From Desulfuromonadaceae bacterium (GTDB taxonomy: Bacteria; Desulfobacterota; Desulfuromonadia; Geobacterales; Pseudopelobacteraceae), in the NCBI GenBank assembly GCA_028681335.1, contig JAQUIT010000001.1:310001-374000 (forward strand): 64,000 nucleotides of DNA. Reading direction: 5' to 3'. Below are positions 1 through 8,855 of the stretch, in pieces. The position numbers were made by a program, and so were the translations under genes. Position 1 is the first letter of the stretch. The number at the start of each line of letters is the position of its first letter. The notes beneath the pieces are model-generated. The model saw only the letters and a program-made list of their open reading frames with translations, ran no database searches and had not been told where the DNA came from.

Positions 1-893
1 ACGGCATGGGCATCCTCCGGGGTGATCTCCGGGTCGGGATTGGCCATGGCAAAGATGACAGGGTTCGGGGCCATGCTGGCGATCATCTCTTTGGTGAATG
101 CCCCTTTAACGGAGAGGCCGAACAGCACATCGGCCCCGTCGGCGGCCTCTTCCAGGGTGCGGAAATGGGTCTCGGCGGCAAAGAGCTCCTTGTAGGGATT
201 CATCCCTTCGACGCGCCCTTTGTAAATGACACCCTTGGTGTCGCACATGATCATATTGTTCGGTTTTACGCCAAGGGCGATTGCCAGCTTTGCGCAGGAA
301 TTGGCGGCGGCTCCAGCGCCGTTGACAACGATGCGGATATCTTGAATATTCTTGCCGACCAGGTGCAGGGCGTTAATCAGGGCGGCAGATGATATGATAG
401 CAGTGCCGTGCTGGTCGTCATGAAAAACAGGGATGTTCATGGTCTTCTTGAGGGTCTCTTCGATATAAAAGCACTCCGGAGCCTTGATGTCTTCAAGGTT
501 GATGCCGCCGAAAGTCGGCTCCAACAGCTGGCATGCCTTGATGATCTCATCCGGATCTTCGGTGTCGAGTTCGATATCAAAAACGTCAATATCGGCAAAG
601 CGCTTGAAGAGAATTCCTTTTCCCTCCATGACCGGTTTGCCTGCCAGGGCGCCGAGGTTGCCGAGGCCGAGGACGGCGGTGCCGTTAGAGACAACAGCTA
701 TCAGGTTTCCCTTGGCGGTGTATTTGTAGGCGTCTTCGGGGTTCTTCTGGATTGCCAGGCATGGTTCCGCAACACCGGGAGAGTAGGCTAGCGACAGGTC
801 TGAAGCTGTCTGGCATGGCTTCGTGGATACAACCTCGATCTTGCCTTTGCGGCCCATTGAGTGATACTCGAGGGGGCTTAATTTAGTACTCAT
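1..893 (-). CDS. Malic enzyme, 3' end outside the window
   Basis: This is the first ~297 codons of a malic enzyme, which oxidatively decarboxylates malate to pyruvate with NAD(P)+ in the cytoplasm. Reading the minus strand from the ATG at 893 gives family motifs in order: SLAYSPGVAEPCLAI (~35-50), NGTAVLGLGNLGALAGKPVM (~75), FKRFADIDVFDIELDT, FGGINLEDIKAPECF and FHDDQHGTA (~165-173), then the start of the nucleotide-binding domain with an NGAGAAA motif. GGGAG lies just upstream of the ATG. The reading frame runs off the left edge, so I cannot tell a ~430-residue enzyme from a longer MaeB-type with a phosphotransacetylase-like tail. It sits 82 bp downstream of the XRE-cupin gene on the same strand, so co-transcription is plausible. 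I am very sure of the family and unsure of the cofactor. Confidence 0.93.
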   Translation of the reverse strand, partial: MSTKLSPLEYHSMGRKGKIEVVSTKPCQTASDLSLAYSPGVAEPCLAIQKNPEDAYKYTAKGNLIAVVSNGTAVLGLGNLGALAGKPVMEGKGILFKRFADIDVFDIELDTEDPDEIIKACQLLEPTFGGINLEDIKAPECFYIEETLKKTMNIPVFHDDQHGTAIISSAALINALHLVGKNIQDIRIVVNGAGAAANSCAKLAIALGVKPNNMIMCDTKGVIYKGRVEGMNPYKELFAAETHFRTLEEAADGADVLFGLSVKGAFTKEMIASMAPNPVIFAMANPDPEITPEDAHA

Positions 894-975
894 GTGTGGT
901 GTCTCCCGTTTTTAAATTTTTCTTCGATGTGACGGTGAATCAATATGTAAGGTTTGCAGCGATGCAACTCTTCAC

Positions 976-1539
976 TTAGCGCATTACCACGGCCAGGACC
1001 TTTACCTCGTTACAATCGGCTGAAAACAGGCGGTGTTTGAGATTGGCGTCAAAATAGACGCTGTCACCCTCATGGAGAAGGATGCGCTGGTCATCAAGTA
1101 ACAGTTCGGCGTTCCCCTTCATGACGAATATGAATTCCTCACCGCTATGACTGTAGGTGTCTGTATTGGTGATCTTTTCATTGAGGGTGAGCAGAAACGG
1201 GTCCATTTTTTTGCTCTGCTTACGGACAGATAGTGACTCGTAAAAGTAGCCATGGTTAGTGCCGTCCCGTGAGACAACTTTTGGGACGATGGTGCGTTGG
1301 TTGCTCCTGAGAATTTCATACGGACATTCCTCTTCCTTCTCAACAAAAAAATGTCCGATCTTGACGTCAAAAAAAAGGGCTATCTTTGAAAGCGTGGCGA
1401 TGGGAGGGGATACATTATTGTTCTCTATCTGTGAAATAAGTGCTGTAGAAAACCCCGTTTCATTAGCCACGTCCTGCAGAGTCAGTTTTTTTGAACGGCG
1501 GAGCTCCCTTATCTTGGCTCCGATATTGTAATCATGCAC
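976..1539 (-). CDS. XRE-family transcriptional regulator with C-terminal cupin domain
   Basis: A 187-residue DNA-binding regulator. An XRE-type helix-turn-helix occupies ~8-62 (IRELRRSKKLTLQDVANETG, then ISQIENN). A small cupin ligand-binding domain occupies ~110-185 (HSGEEFIFVMKG, LLHEGDSVYFDANLKHRL). This HTH-cupin design is common in repressors and activators that sense small metabolites, but the ligand cannot be read from the sequence. GGGGG precedes the ATG. The malic enzyme gene follows on the same strand, so control of malate/pyruvate metabolism is a reasonable guess and no more. The upstream AT-rich region holds two short palindromes that may be autoregulatory operators. Family is certain, target is inference. 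Confidence 0.9.
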   Translation of the reverse strand: MHDYNIGAKIRELRRSKKLTLQDVANETGFSTALISQIENNNVSPPIATLSKIALFFDVKIGHFFVEKEEECPYEILRSNQRTIVPKVVSRDGTNHGYFYESLSVRKQSKKMDPFLLTLNEKITNTDTYSHSGEEFIFVMKGNAELLLDDQRILLHEGDSVYFDANLKHRLFSADCNEVKVLAVVMR

Positions 1540-1572
1540 GCTTACCCCCGGAGATTCAAGCTGTTGCTGATG

Positions 1573-1586
1573 ATTACAGCTGTAAT
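1573..1586. promoter_or_regulatory. 14-bp perfect palindrome upstream of the XRE-cupin gene
   Basis: ATTACAGCTGTAAT is a perfect 14-bp palindrome about 34 bp upstream of the regulator's start. A second dyad, TTTATC-TTT-GATAAA, lies at 1688-1702 in the same AT-rich intergenic region. On the minus strand TTGCCA-N16-TATAAA is a possible promoter between them. Short dyads are typical operators for XRE dimers, so autoregulation is inferred. Apart from these and the hsp20 terminator, I see nothing else in 1540-1835. Confidence 0.35.
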
Positions 1587-1774
1587 AGTAGCGGATCGGA
1601 TGCCTGATATTCTCATAATAACTGTTTTATAATCAGATTATGTATAGTGGCAAAATAATTCATTTAAGCTAAAAGTCAAACATATTATTTATCTTTGATA
1701 AATTTTTTTATTTTAGATAAAGGTTCTTGCTGGAAAAACCGGCTGGTGGTTTCTTTTATGGCTACCGGGAATTT

Positions 1775-1818
1775 AAACTATGACGGGAGCCGGATTATTC
1801 CGGCTCCCGTCATAGTTT
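1775..1818 (-). terminator. Long inverted repeat, terminator of hsp20
   Basis: Perfect 19-bp arms (1775-1793 and 1800-1818, core GACGGGAGCCGG) around a 6-nt loop, ending 18 bp past the hsp20 stop. A short T/A tract follows on the minus strand. It may also stop transcripts arriving from the other side. Confidence 0.75.
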
Positions 1819-1835
1819 GGAAGCTTATAAACGTT

Positions 1836-2282
1836 TTATTTGACCTGGATGTTGATCTGTTTCGGTTTGGTTTCTTCTCTTTTTGGCAGGGTGATCGTCA
1901 GAATACCTTTTTCGCAGCTGGCGGCAACTTTTTCCTGATCGATTGTCGTCGGGAGGCTGAAGCTGCGCTGGAAGCTGCCGAAATATCGCTCGATGCGGTG
2001 GTAATTCTCCTTTTTTACGTCATCTTCGTGTTTGCGTTCCCCTTTTAGAACCAGGGTGCCGTCTTCGATGCGAACTTCGATGTCTTTTTGGTCCACATCA
2101 GGAAGTTCGGCTTTTATCACGATGGAGTCTGCCGTTTCGTAGATATCCACCGCCGGCTGCCAGAGTCCTTCCTTGATATCTTCGCCGGGAAGGTCGTGAT
2201 TCCAGGAAAGGTTGAGGATCCGGTTCATCTGGTCCTGCATGGTGCGTAACTCTTTTAACGGGTTGTACTTTACAAGTGCCAT
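1836..2282 (-). CDS. Hsp20/alpha-crystallin small heat shock protein
   Basis: A 148-residue ATP-independent holdase that binds unfolding proteins in the cytoplasm. An N-terminal arm (1-40) is followed by the alpha-crystallin domain (~42-135), with WQPAVDIYETADSIVIKAEL, the DIEVRIEDGTLVLKGER strand pair and the family signature GILTITLPK near the C-terminus. The C-terminal IxI-like tail reads INIQVK. AAGGAG precedes the ATG. It is a single-gene unit with its own promoter at the end of recO and a strong terminator. No CIRCE element is seen; a sigma-32-type promoter was not resolved. Confidence 0.95.
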   Translation of the reverse strand: MALVKYNPLKELRTMQDQMNRILNLSWNHDLPGEDIKEGLWQPAVDIYETADSIVIKAELPDVDQKDIEVRIEDGTLVLKGERKHEDDVKKENYHRIERYFGSFQRSFSLPTTIDQEKVAASCEKGILTITLPKREETKPKQINIQVK

Positions 2283-2405
2283 GGCTCTGTTCTCCTTTCA
2301 ACGGCAGTAGTCGGGTAAACCACCGGTAACTGGTGACTGATACACAGAATCGGTGCATTGACGTTGTTCCTGCATGAAAATGACAAACCTGTCTGACGTA
2401 CTAAA

Positions 2406-2433
2406 AGCATAATAACGATTGTGGAAATGTCAA
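2406..2433 (-). promoter_or_regulatory. Sigma-70-type promoter for hsp20
   Basis: On the minus strand TTGACA (2428-2433) is followed after 16 bp by TATGCT (2406-2411). The -35 box overlaps the recO stop codon. It leaves a ~115-nt 5' leader to the hsp20 ATG with a short dyad ACCA...TGGT. Predicted from consensus only. Confidence 0.5.
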
Positions 2434-3170
2434 GCCATAGCGTCGCCGCACGTCTGCTGCAGAAACTCGAGACTTCTGAACTTTCTGGAAGCATGGCTGG
2501 ACAACGACTCATCAAGCAAAATGCCGGCCTGCTGGAGCCCCTCCTGCTCAAAGGCTACCCTCCCGAAACGGCCGGTAGCAAGGCAGGAATTGAGACCTTG
2601 CAGGGCTGATAACGGTATCTGTCGGCCGGTTGCGGCACAGAAACGGCAGACAAGCTCCCCGCCATGCTGCATGAGCGCGCCACGAGCGTCAAAAGCAGCG
2701 CCGCAGCGGCTGCATTCCTGCAGTGAAGGCCGGTAACCGAGAATGTTGAGCAGGTTTATTTCAAAGAGGCGGCGGTCGGCATCGTCAACGTGGCCGCTAT
2801 CGAGTCGTTCGAGGTAGGTCGCCAGCAAGCGGTACAGGCGCGGCAAAGGATGCCCTTCAGGGGTAAGGGATTCTACCAGTTCGCAGGCATACAACCCGTG
2901 GGCGATTGCACCCAGTATGCCTCTGATCCCCGGATAGAGCGTGATGACATCGGCGCTCCGCAGGGAGGAGAGCCCTTCTTTGTGGTTCAGCTGCAGGTCG
3001 ATCCGGGCAAAGGTCTCCAGGGCCGGGCCGAAGCGTTTACGGCTGTTGCGTGCGCCACGGGCAAAACCCTTTAGCCTGCCATGTTCAAGAGTGAACAGTG
3101 ACACGATACGGTCGCTGTCACCGTAGTCGGAGTTGGAAAGCACAAATGCTTGAAGTTTTTCAAGAGGCAT
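2430..3170 (-). CDS. recO: DNA repair protein RecO
   Basis: A 246-residue recombination mediator that, with RecR, loads RecA at gaps in the RecFOR pathway. An N-terminal OB fold (1-80) contains AFVLSNSDYGDSDRIVSLFT and GLKGFARGARNS. A helical domain follows, with the zinc-binding cysteines CSRCG and CRFC near 153-180. The open frame extends upstream to 3476, but the homology begins at MPLEKLQAFVLS and an AGGAG lies ~13 bp before that ATG. The resulting length matches the usual ~240-250 residues. The gene lies between hsp20 and the rodZ-like gene, all on the minus strand, with a ~200-bp gap to rodZ that shows no feature. Confidence 0.92.
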   Translation of the reverse strand: MPLEKLQAFVLSNSDYGDSDRIVSLFTLEHGRLKGFARGARNSRKRFGPALETFARIDLQLNHKEGLSSLRSADVITLYPGIRGILGAIAHGLYACELVESLTPEGHPLPRLYRLLATYLERLDSGHVDDADRRLFEINLLNILGYRPSLQECSRCGAAFDARGALMQHGGELVCRFCAATGRQIPLSALQGLNSCLATGRFGRVAFEQEGLQQAGILLDESLSSHASRKFRSLEFLQQTCGDAMA

Positions 3171-3372
3171 GGGGGTTTTTGCTGCTCCTGCCGGTAAGAA
3201 TGTGGTGATGCGGCCAAGAAGCTTAATGGTTGAGAACGCTGCAGGTTCAGCGCTGATGCGGCTGATTGGGAATTCATGTCTTGATCTGAAGTTTGATAAA
3301 GCAATAAGCTGCGTCGTACTCAAAGGATTCTGAGTGACCGTTACGTTCTTATGGTTGCCGTTTGTTTGCTCA

Positions 3373-4221
3373 TTACTGCTGTGGCAGTCGCAGGTGCACG
3401 ACCTGCCCCCTTTGACCCAAATTCCCCAATGGCTTTCCGCGAAAGGTGATGTTGACCCCGGCGGCATTCCCCACATCGACGATAAAAAACTCCCGTGCTG
3501 TGCGGCTCAATTTTTCCCCAGCCTTCAGGGTTGTCTGGGAGGGAGGATTACGGTCTTCGGTAATGTTAAGCCAGGTGTTTTCCGTCGCCTCAATGAGTAG
3601 GTCAAGATTGGCATTGTCTGGATTCTGTGCGGTCCCGTCCTGTGCAACCACAGCGGGAGGTGGTGTCTGCGTGGCATCGGGCGCAACCTGGGGAGGAATC
3701 TCTTTCACGGCGGCGGCCGGTTGAGGGACGACATCTTTCGGTTCGGCACCCGTCATGTTGCGTTGAATGGTCCCAAGGATGTAATCCTCACTAAAAAAAG
3801 CATATATGGCAAAGGCGGTTGCACTAACCGCTACGGCGAAAACAGCGTACAAGAGGAAGCGTTTAAAGGGTTTGTGGTCAAAATCGCTCTCTGTTGTGGC
3901 GACCTTGGTTTCTTCCGGTATAACCGTTGTTTCGTCCAGATGGTGCTGATAATGGGCAAGAATGTCAGCCGCATCAATGTCGAGAGCTTTTGCATAGCTC
4001 TCAATGAATTTTCTTGTATACACAGGTGCAGGGAGGAGATGGTACTCGCCATTCTCGATAGCTTCCAGATTGGCGATGCTGATTCGCGTCTTGAGGAAGA
4101 TGTCGTTGATCGTCAGCTCGCGGACTTCCCTGAGGCCCTTCAGATCAGGCAGCTTCTTCAGAGAGACAGGCTTCACCTCTTCTTCGCTGACAGGTATTGT
4201 TTTTTCTCCGCTGATTTTCAT
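3373..4221 (-). CDS. RodZ-like helix-turn-helix membrane protein (DUF4115)
   Basis: A 282-residue single-pass inner-membrane protein of the RodZ family, which links MreB to the elongation machinery. A cytoplasmic HTH_25 domain (~27-95: GLREVRELTINDIFLKTRIS, then LEAIENGEYHLLPAPVYTR) is followed by a transmembrane helix (~121-143). A Pro/Ala/Gln-rich linker leads to a periplasmic DUF4115 domain (~205-280, with WLNITEDR, AGEKLSRTAREFF and NITFRGKPLG). The N-terminal ~25 residues are an unusual charged extension before the HTH. It is transcribed away from mutS2. The family assignment is firm; a cell-shape role is inferred from the family. Confidence 0.85.
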   Translation of the reverse strand: MKISGEKTIPVSEEEVKPVSLKKLPDLKGLREVRELTINDIFLKTRISIANLEAIENGEYHLLPAPVYTRKFIESYAKALDIDAADILAHYQHHLDETTVIPEETKVATTESDFDHKPFKRFLLYAVFAVAVSATAFAIYAFFSEDYILGTIQRNMTGAEPKDVVPQPAAAVKEIPPQVAPDATQTPPPAVVAQDGTAQNPDNANLDLLIEATENTWLNITEDRNPPSQTTLKAGEKLSRTAREFFIVDVGNAAGVNITFRGKPLGNLGQRGQVVHLRLPQQ

Positions 4222-4296
4222 AGAGGTCCAAAATTCGTTTTATGCTAACCACTTAGCACTATTTGTACAGGTACGCAACTACAAAACTAATCTTAT

Positions 4297-4313
4297 GGAG
4301 CTGTCAGAGCTCC
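4297..4313. promoter_or_regulatory. Dyad in the rodZ-mutS2 divergent region
   Basis: GGAGCT-GTCAG-AGCTCC, a 6-bp-arm inverted repeat midway between the divergent rodZ-like gene and mutS2. It could be an operator or the base of a leader hairpin; no regulator is indicated. No clear promoter was resolved in this 187-bp gap. Confidence 0.25.
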
Positions 4314-4408
4314 CGTTATGTTCAGTTTTTCACATAGCATTTATGCATGAGACTCAACTATGATACAGTTTCAAACAGTAATAATCTTACCATACACAGG
4401 TTACCTCT

Positions 4409-6784
4409 ATGATAGCTACAGAAACTCTTGCCAGGCTTGAATTCGACAAACTTCTTGTCGAGATATCCCGCCATGCCCACAGCTCCAGCTCGGTTGAACG
4501 GGTCCACAACATCCACCCTCTTGGCGAGCTCAAAAAAATCAGAATAACCTCGGGGCAGGTTGATGAAATCCGTGCCCTTGATCGCTCGGGCATTTCGCTG
4601 GCGCTGGGAAGTTTTGAGGATATCCGCCCATCCCTTGAACTTCTGCGACCGATCGGGGCTATCCTGGCTCCGCTCGAACTGCTGCTGTTTATCCCGGTGC
4701 TGCGCCTGTTTGCTGACGTGGCGCGCCAGTTCGCCCACCGTGACGATATTCCACTGCTAAAATTGATTGAACCGCAGTTGCGTGCTCTGCCGGATATTCT
4801 CGAACCGCTGGTGGCGTCTATTGACAGCGACGGCAGCATCATGGATTCCGCTTCGCCACTGCTTAAGGAAACCCGTCGCGCCAAGCGTGGCCTCGCGGGG
4901 CGCATCCGCAAAAAAATCGAGGAGATCATCCGCGACAGCGGTATTGAGAAGTTCCTTCAGGATGATTTCATTACGCAGCGCTCCGGTCGCTGGGTCATTC
5001 CGGTGCGCATGGATTCCAAGGGGATGGTCAAGGGGGTGGTGCATGATGTCTCCGCGTCGGGCGAAACGGCATTTATGGAACCGCTGGAGATTATCCCCTT
5101 TGTCAATGAACTGGAAAATCTGAACGCAGAAGAGAAGGCCGAGGAAATCCGTATTCTGCGCCAGCTTTCGAGCTGGATTCGCGAGGACGCCGAGCAGATT
5201 GCAGCCGGTTTCGAAACACTGCTTGAGATCGACCGGCTGAATTGTATGGCACGCTTTGCGATTGAATACGACCTGCAGCCGACAACGCTTAATGAGGTGG
5301 GGGAGCTGCGTCTCGTGGCTGCCCGCCACCCGCTGCTGCTGATGATGCAGAAGCGGGGGCTGCTTACTAAGGTTGAACCGCTCGGACTGGCGTTGGGTGG
5401 CTCTGAGCCGGACGCCGCTTCCGTCATGGTTATCACCGGCCCCAACGCCGGCGGCAAGACCATCGCTCTCAAGACGGCGGGAATGCTGGTGCTGATGGCG
5501 CTCAGCGGTCTGGCGGTGCCGGCTGGACCGGGGTCAACCTTTCCGTTGCTTGATTCGCTGCTGGTCGATATCGGTGATGAGCAGTCAATCGAGCAGAGCC
5601 ACTCGACCTTTTCGGCTCACGCCGCCAGGATTACCGACGTTCTTGGGCGGAGCGGTGCCCGCACCATGGTGCTGCTGGATGAGCTTGGCGCAGGCACCGA
5701 ACCATTGCAGGGGGCGGCAATCGCCTGCGGGGTGCTACACGAATTGCAACAGCAGGGGAGCATGGTCATTGCAACCACGCACTTGAGCGATATAATAGGT
5801 TTTGTCCACCGTACACCCGGTATGATCAATGCCGGGATGGAGTTTGACGATGCCCGTTTCACGCCGCTCTACCGTCTGATAGTCGGTGAACCGGGGCAGT
5901 CGCATGCCGTGGAGATTGCCCGTCGTTTCGGGATGCCGGAACGGGTAATCTCATTTGCGCGGCAGATGCTTGGCAACGCCGGCAGTGAATTTGCCGGACT
6001 GTTAACCGAATTGCGCCAGCGGCGCAGCGAATATGAAAAACTCTGTGCCGGTCTGGAAGATCGTGAACGCCTCCTTGACCAGCGGAGCGCAGAGCTTGAC
6101 CGGCGTGCCGATCAGGTACTCCAGATTCGCAAGGAGGCGGCCGAGAAGGGTTGGAATGATGCCAAAGAGCTGATCTCTGCGACGAGGCGCCGCACCAACG
6201 CCCTGCTTGAACAGCTGAAACGCGAGAAGCGCAGCGAGATTGTCGACGAGCTGCGCCGCACTGAAACGAAGTTGACTGAGCAACTTAAGCCCCAGGCTGT
6301 TAGTCAGGAGTTGCTGCCTTTAAAAACCGTCACGCCGGGAGATACGGTCCATATACGCTCGTTGGGGTGTGACGGCGTTGTCCTCTCTTTTGAGGTCCGG
6401 AGCGGTAAGACCAGAGTCCGGGCCGGTCGGATGGAGTTGGATGTGCCTCTTGCCGAGTTGGCCAAAGCGCGGGCAAAGGGTGATGCGGGGAAAAGCAAAC
6501 GTGTTGCCGCTCCCTGGAAGGTCGATGTTGTTGGCAGTGAAGAATGTGAATTGAAGCTGATCGGGATGCGGGTGGATGAAGCGTTGGCTGAACTGGAGCC
6601 GTTCATCAACCACGCCCATGCCGCAGGGTTGCGCGAGCTGCGCATTATCCACGGACTTGGCAGCGGCCGGTTGCGGGATGCCGTGCGGGAGGAGCTGGAG
6701 CGGCATCCGCTGGTCGAGGGGCATCGTCAGGGTGAAGCGCATGAGGGCCGCGATGGCGCAACGGTGGTTACGCTGAGAGTGTGA
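4409..6784 (+). CDS. mutS2: Endonuclease MutS2 with C-terminal Smr domain
   Basis: A 791-residue MutS-family ATPase. Family knowledge links MutS2 to suppression of homologous recombination and to rescue of collided ribosomes, rather than to mismatch repair. Visible in order: the MutS-III core/clamp (~1-310), the ATPase with Walker A GPNAGGKT (~344), Walker B LLDELGAGTEP (~420) and the THLSDI switch, a long charged coiled coil (~510-630), a KOW-like patch (~640-690) and the Smr nuclease domain (~715-791), with LRELRIIHGLGSGRLRDAV and HP near the end. The mismatch-recognition domain I of MutS is absent, as expected. Full length and intact. The next gene begins 27 bp downstream. Confidence 0.95.
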   Translation: MIATETLARLEFDKLLVEISRHAHSSSSVERVHNIHPLGELKKIRITSGQVDEIRALDRSGISLALGSFEDIRPSLELLRPIGAILAPLELLLFIPVLRLFADVARQFAHRDDIPLLKLIEPQLRALPDILEPLVASIDSDGSIMDSASPLLKETRRAKRGLAGRIRKKIEEIIRDSGIEKFLQDDFITQRSGRWVIPVRMDSKGMVKGVVHDVSASGETAFMEPLEIIPFVNELENLNAEEKAEEIRILRQLSSWIREDAEQIAAGFETLLEIDRLNCMARFAIEYDLQPTTLNEVGELRLVAARHPLLLMMQKRGLLTKVEPLGLALGGSEPDAASVMVITGPNAGGKTIALKTAGMLVLMALSGLAVPAGPGSTFPLLDSLLVDIGDEQSIEQSHSTFSAHAARITDVLGRSGARTMVLLDELGAGTEPLQGAAIACGVLHELQQQGSMVIATTHLSDIIGFVHRTPGMINAGMEFDDARFTPLYRLIVGEPGQSHAVEIARRFGMPERVISFARQMLGNAGSEFAGLLTELRQRRSEYEKLCAGLEDRERLLDQRSAELDRRADQVLQIRKEAAEKGWNDAKELISATRRRTNALLEQLKREKRSEIVDELRRTETKLTEQLKPQAVSQELLPLKTVTPGDTVHIRSLGCDGVVLSFEVRSGKTRVRAGRMELDVPLAELAKARAKGDAGKSKRVAAPWKVDVVGSEECELKLIGMRVDEALAELEPFINHAHAAGLRELRIIHGLGSGRLRDAVREELERHPLVEGHRQGEAHEGRDGATVVTLRV

Positions 6785-6811
6785 AATTATTTGATCATCG
6801 GGGGGGGCGCC

Positions 6812-8737
6812 ATGCTGGAAAAGAAAATCGGAGAACTACTGGTAGAAAACAAGCTGATCACTGCCGAGCAATTCAATGAGGCTCTTGAACTCCAGCGGGT
6901 GAACCCGTTACAGCCGATCGGTCAGCTGCTGTGCCAGATGGGGTTGTTGAAAGCGGTCGACCTGGAATACGTTCTGGACCACAATAGCAAACGGCGCAAG
7001 TTGGGAGATATACTGGTATCCCAAAATCTGATCGATGAAGAACGCCTCAATAATGCCCTTAAAGTCAGTAAGCTGGAGAAAATACCGCTCGGCAGGGCGT
7101 TGATCAGGCAGCATCTTGTTGAAGAAGAACAGCTGTCACGTGCGGTGGCGTCCCAATACGATCTGAAGTTTGTCAGTCTGGCCGGTGTGCGTTTCGACCG
7201 GGAAATGTCCGGTTTTATCAATGCGTCGTTTGCGCAGCGCCATCGCATCGTGCCGATCAGGTGCAGGGACAATTGCCTGACAATTGCCATGGCATATCCG
7301 CTTCAGCGTGACGAACTTGCCCAGCTTGAGAGCTGGACCAATATGCGCATTGTGCCGGTCATTGCCAAGGAGAGTGATATTGTTATTGCCCAGCAGAAGA
7401 TATTTAAGTTGTGCGGTACGGCAAGCCATGAAGATCTCAATCTAGAACTATCTGAAGATCAGATTAGCGATAACGGCAAGTCGAAATATGTCGCTGATTT
7501 TATCAGTGCTGATGTTGACTTTCTGGTGAAGCGCATAATCACCACCGGTATCAGGGATGGGGCCAGCGATATCCATCTGGAGTCAACCGAACAGGGAATG
7601 GAGGTTCGCTACCGCATCGACGGTATTCTGCAAACGATTGAAATGGGGGCTGACGAGGCGTTGATAAGTCCCAATGCCCGCCAGATAATCTCCAAGATCA
7701 AGATCCTGTGTGACATGGATATTGCTGAGCGGCGCAGACCCCAGGACAGCAGTTTCAAGATGAAAGTTGCTAAGGGCGGCGCTGTACGCGGGGTTGATTT
7801 TCGTGTTTCCACGGTGCCGACGCAATACGGCGAAAATGTAGTCGTCAGGATTCTGGACAAGCGGAGTGGCGTCATCTCCCTTGAGTCGCTCGAATATTCA
7901 CCCGAACATGTCCTGGCACTGCACCAGGCACTGGACAAACCGACCGGTATCTTTCTCGTGACCGGGCCGACCGGTTCCGGCAAGTCTTCAACGCTCTACG
8001 CACTCCTCTCGCGTATCAATACCCCCGGCGTCAAGACCCTGACAATTGAAGATCCTATCGAATACGCCATCGACGGCATTACCCAGACCGAGGTCAACGA
8101 GATTATCGGTAATTCCTTTGCGCGCCTGTTGCGCGCTTTCCTGCGTCAGGACCCGGATAACATAATGGTCGGGGAGATTCGTGATCTTGATACCGCCACA
8201 ATCTCGATGCGTGCCGCCTTGACCGGCCATACGGTGCTTTCGACCCTGCATACCAATGATGCGACCAGCGCTGTGACGCGGCTTATCGATATGGGGGTAG
8301 AACCGAGCCTTATTGCCACGACCCTCCGCTGTGTACTGGCGCAGCGCCTGGTGCGCCGCGTCTGTCAGAAGTGCCGGGCCCGCTATATCCCATCAGCTCA
8401 GATTATGGCGGAATTCGGTGTTTCTGCCGATAGCGGCATGGTTTTCGTCCATGGGAAGGGATGTCCGGTCTGTAATTTTACCGGCTTCAGCGGCCGTCTC
8501 CCTATTGTAGAGCTGTGGATCCCGACTCGTGATGAACTGCTGCTGTTCAACCGGCAGCCAGACAATCAAACACTGCGCACTACCGTGTTTGCTCAATCCA
8601 GCCGTCAGACGATGGTTGAAGACGGCTTTCGCCGTGTGCAGGCGGGTGAAACAACACTGGAGGAACTGTTGCGCGTTGTCCCGTTTGAGCAGATTGAGGC
8701 GGGTAGGGAGAAGCTTGCCAGGCTGTTTGCCGCGTGA
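6812..8737 (+). CDS. PilB/GspE-type secretion ATPase with MshEN-like N-terminal domains
   Basis: A 641-residue hexameric ATPase of the type II secretion / type IV pilus assembly family. The N-terminus carries two tandem MshEN-like units (~3-55 and ~58-120; KIGELLVENKLITAEQFNEA and KLGDILVSQNLIDEERLNNA), a module known to bind c-di-GMP. The ATPase core follows with Walker A GPTGSGKS (~385), the Asp box and Walker B (DNIMVGEIRD) and a His box (STLHTNDA). A tetracysteine zinc site (CQKC...CPVC) precedes VELW. ATG 6812 was chosen over an in-frame TTG at 6791 because a G-rich Shine-Dalgarno lies between them and the domain starts at MLEKKIG. No pilC, pilT or pseudopilin gene is adjacent, so the partner system is unknown. 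Confidence 0.9.
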   Translation: MLEKKIGELLVENKLITAEQFNEALELQRVNPLQPIGQLLCQMGLLKAVDLEYVLDHNSKRRKLGDILVSQNLIDEERLNNALKVSKLEKIPLGRALIRQHLVEEEQLSRAVASQYDLKFVSLAGVRFDREMSGFINASFAQRHRIVPIRCRDNCLTIAMAYPLQRDELAQLESWTNMRIVPVIAKESDIVIAQQKIFKLCGTASHEDLNLELSEDQISDNGKSKYVADFISADVDFLVKRIITTGIRDGASDIHLESTEQGMEVRYRIDGILQTIEMGADEALISPNARQIISKIKILCDMDIAERRRPQDSSFKMKVAKGGAVRGVDFRVSTVPTQYGENVVVRILDKRSGVISLESLEYSPEHVLALHQALDKPTGIFLVTGPTGSGKSSTLYALLSRINTPGVKTLTIEDPIEYAIDGITQTEVNEIIGNSFARLLRAFLRQDPDNIMVGEIRDLDTATISMRAALTGHTVLSTLHTNDATSAVTRLIDMGVEPSLIATTLRCVLAQRLVRRVCQKCRARYIPSAQIMAEFGVSADSGMVFVHGKGCPVCNFTGFSGRLPIVELWIPTRDELLLFNRQPDNQTLRTTVFAQSSRQTMVEDGFRRVQAGETTLEELLRVVPFEQIEAGREKLARLFAA

Positions 8738-8855
8738 TGAAGCCATGCAGTAATGATTGCTTGTGTAACCGATCTAAAGGCTCTTTTAACTCGTTGCCTT
8801 TGGGGTATATTGGTGCTAACTTATTTAAAATTATTTTGACAGGCGGTGATCCATT

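Noticed and set aside
1695-2048. Plus-strand frame across the hsp20 terminator and gene
   Set aside because: It is antisense to a clear Hsp20 gene and includes its terminator hairpin; no homology is evident.
3171-3476. N-terminal extension of RecO from an upstream start
   Set aside because: The added ~100 residues show no RecO similarity, and the ATG at 3170 has a ribosome site and gives the normal length.
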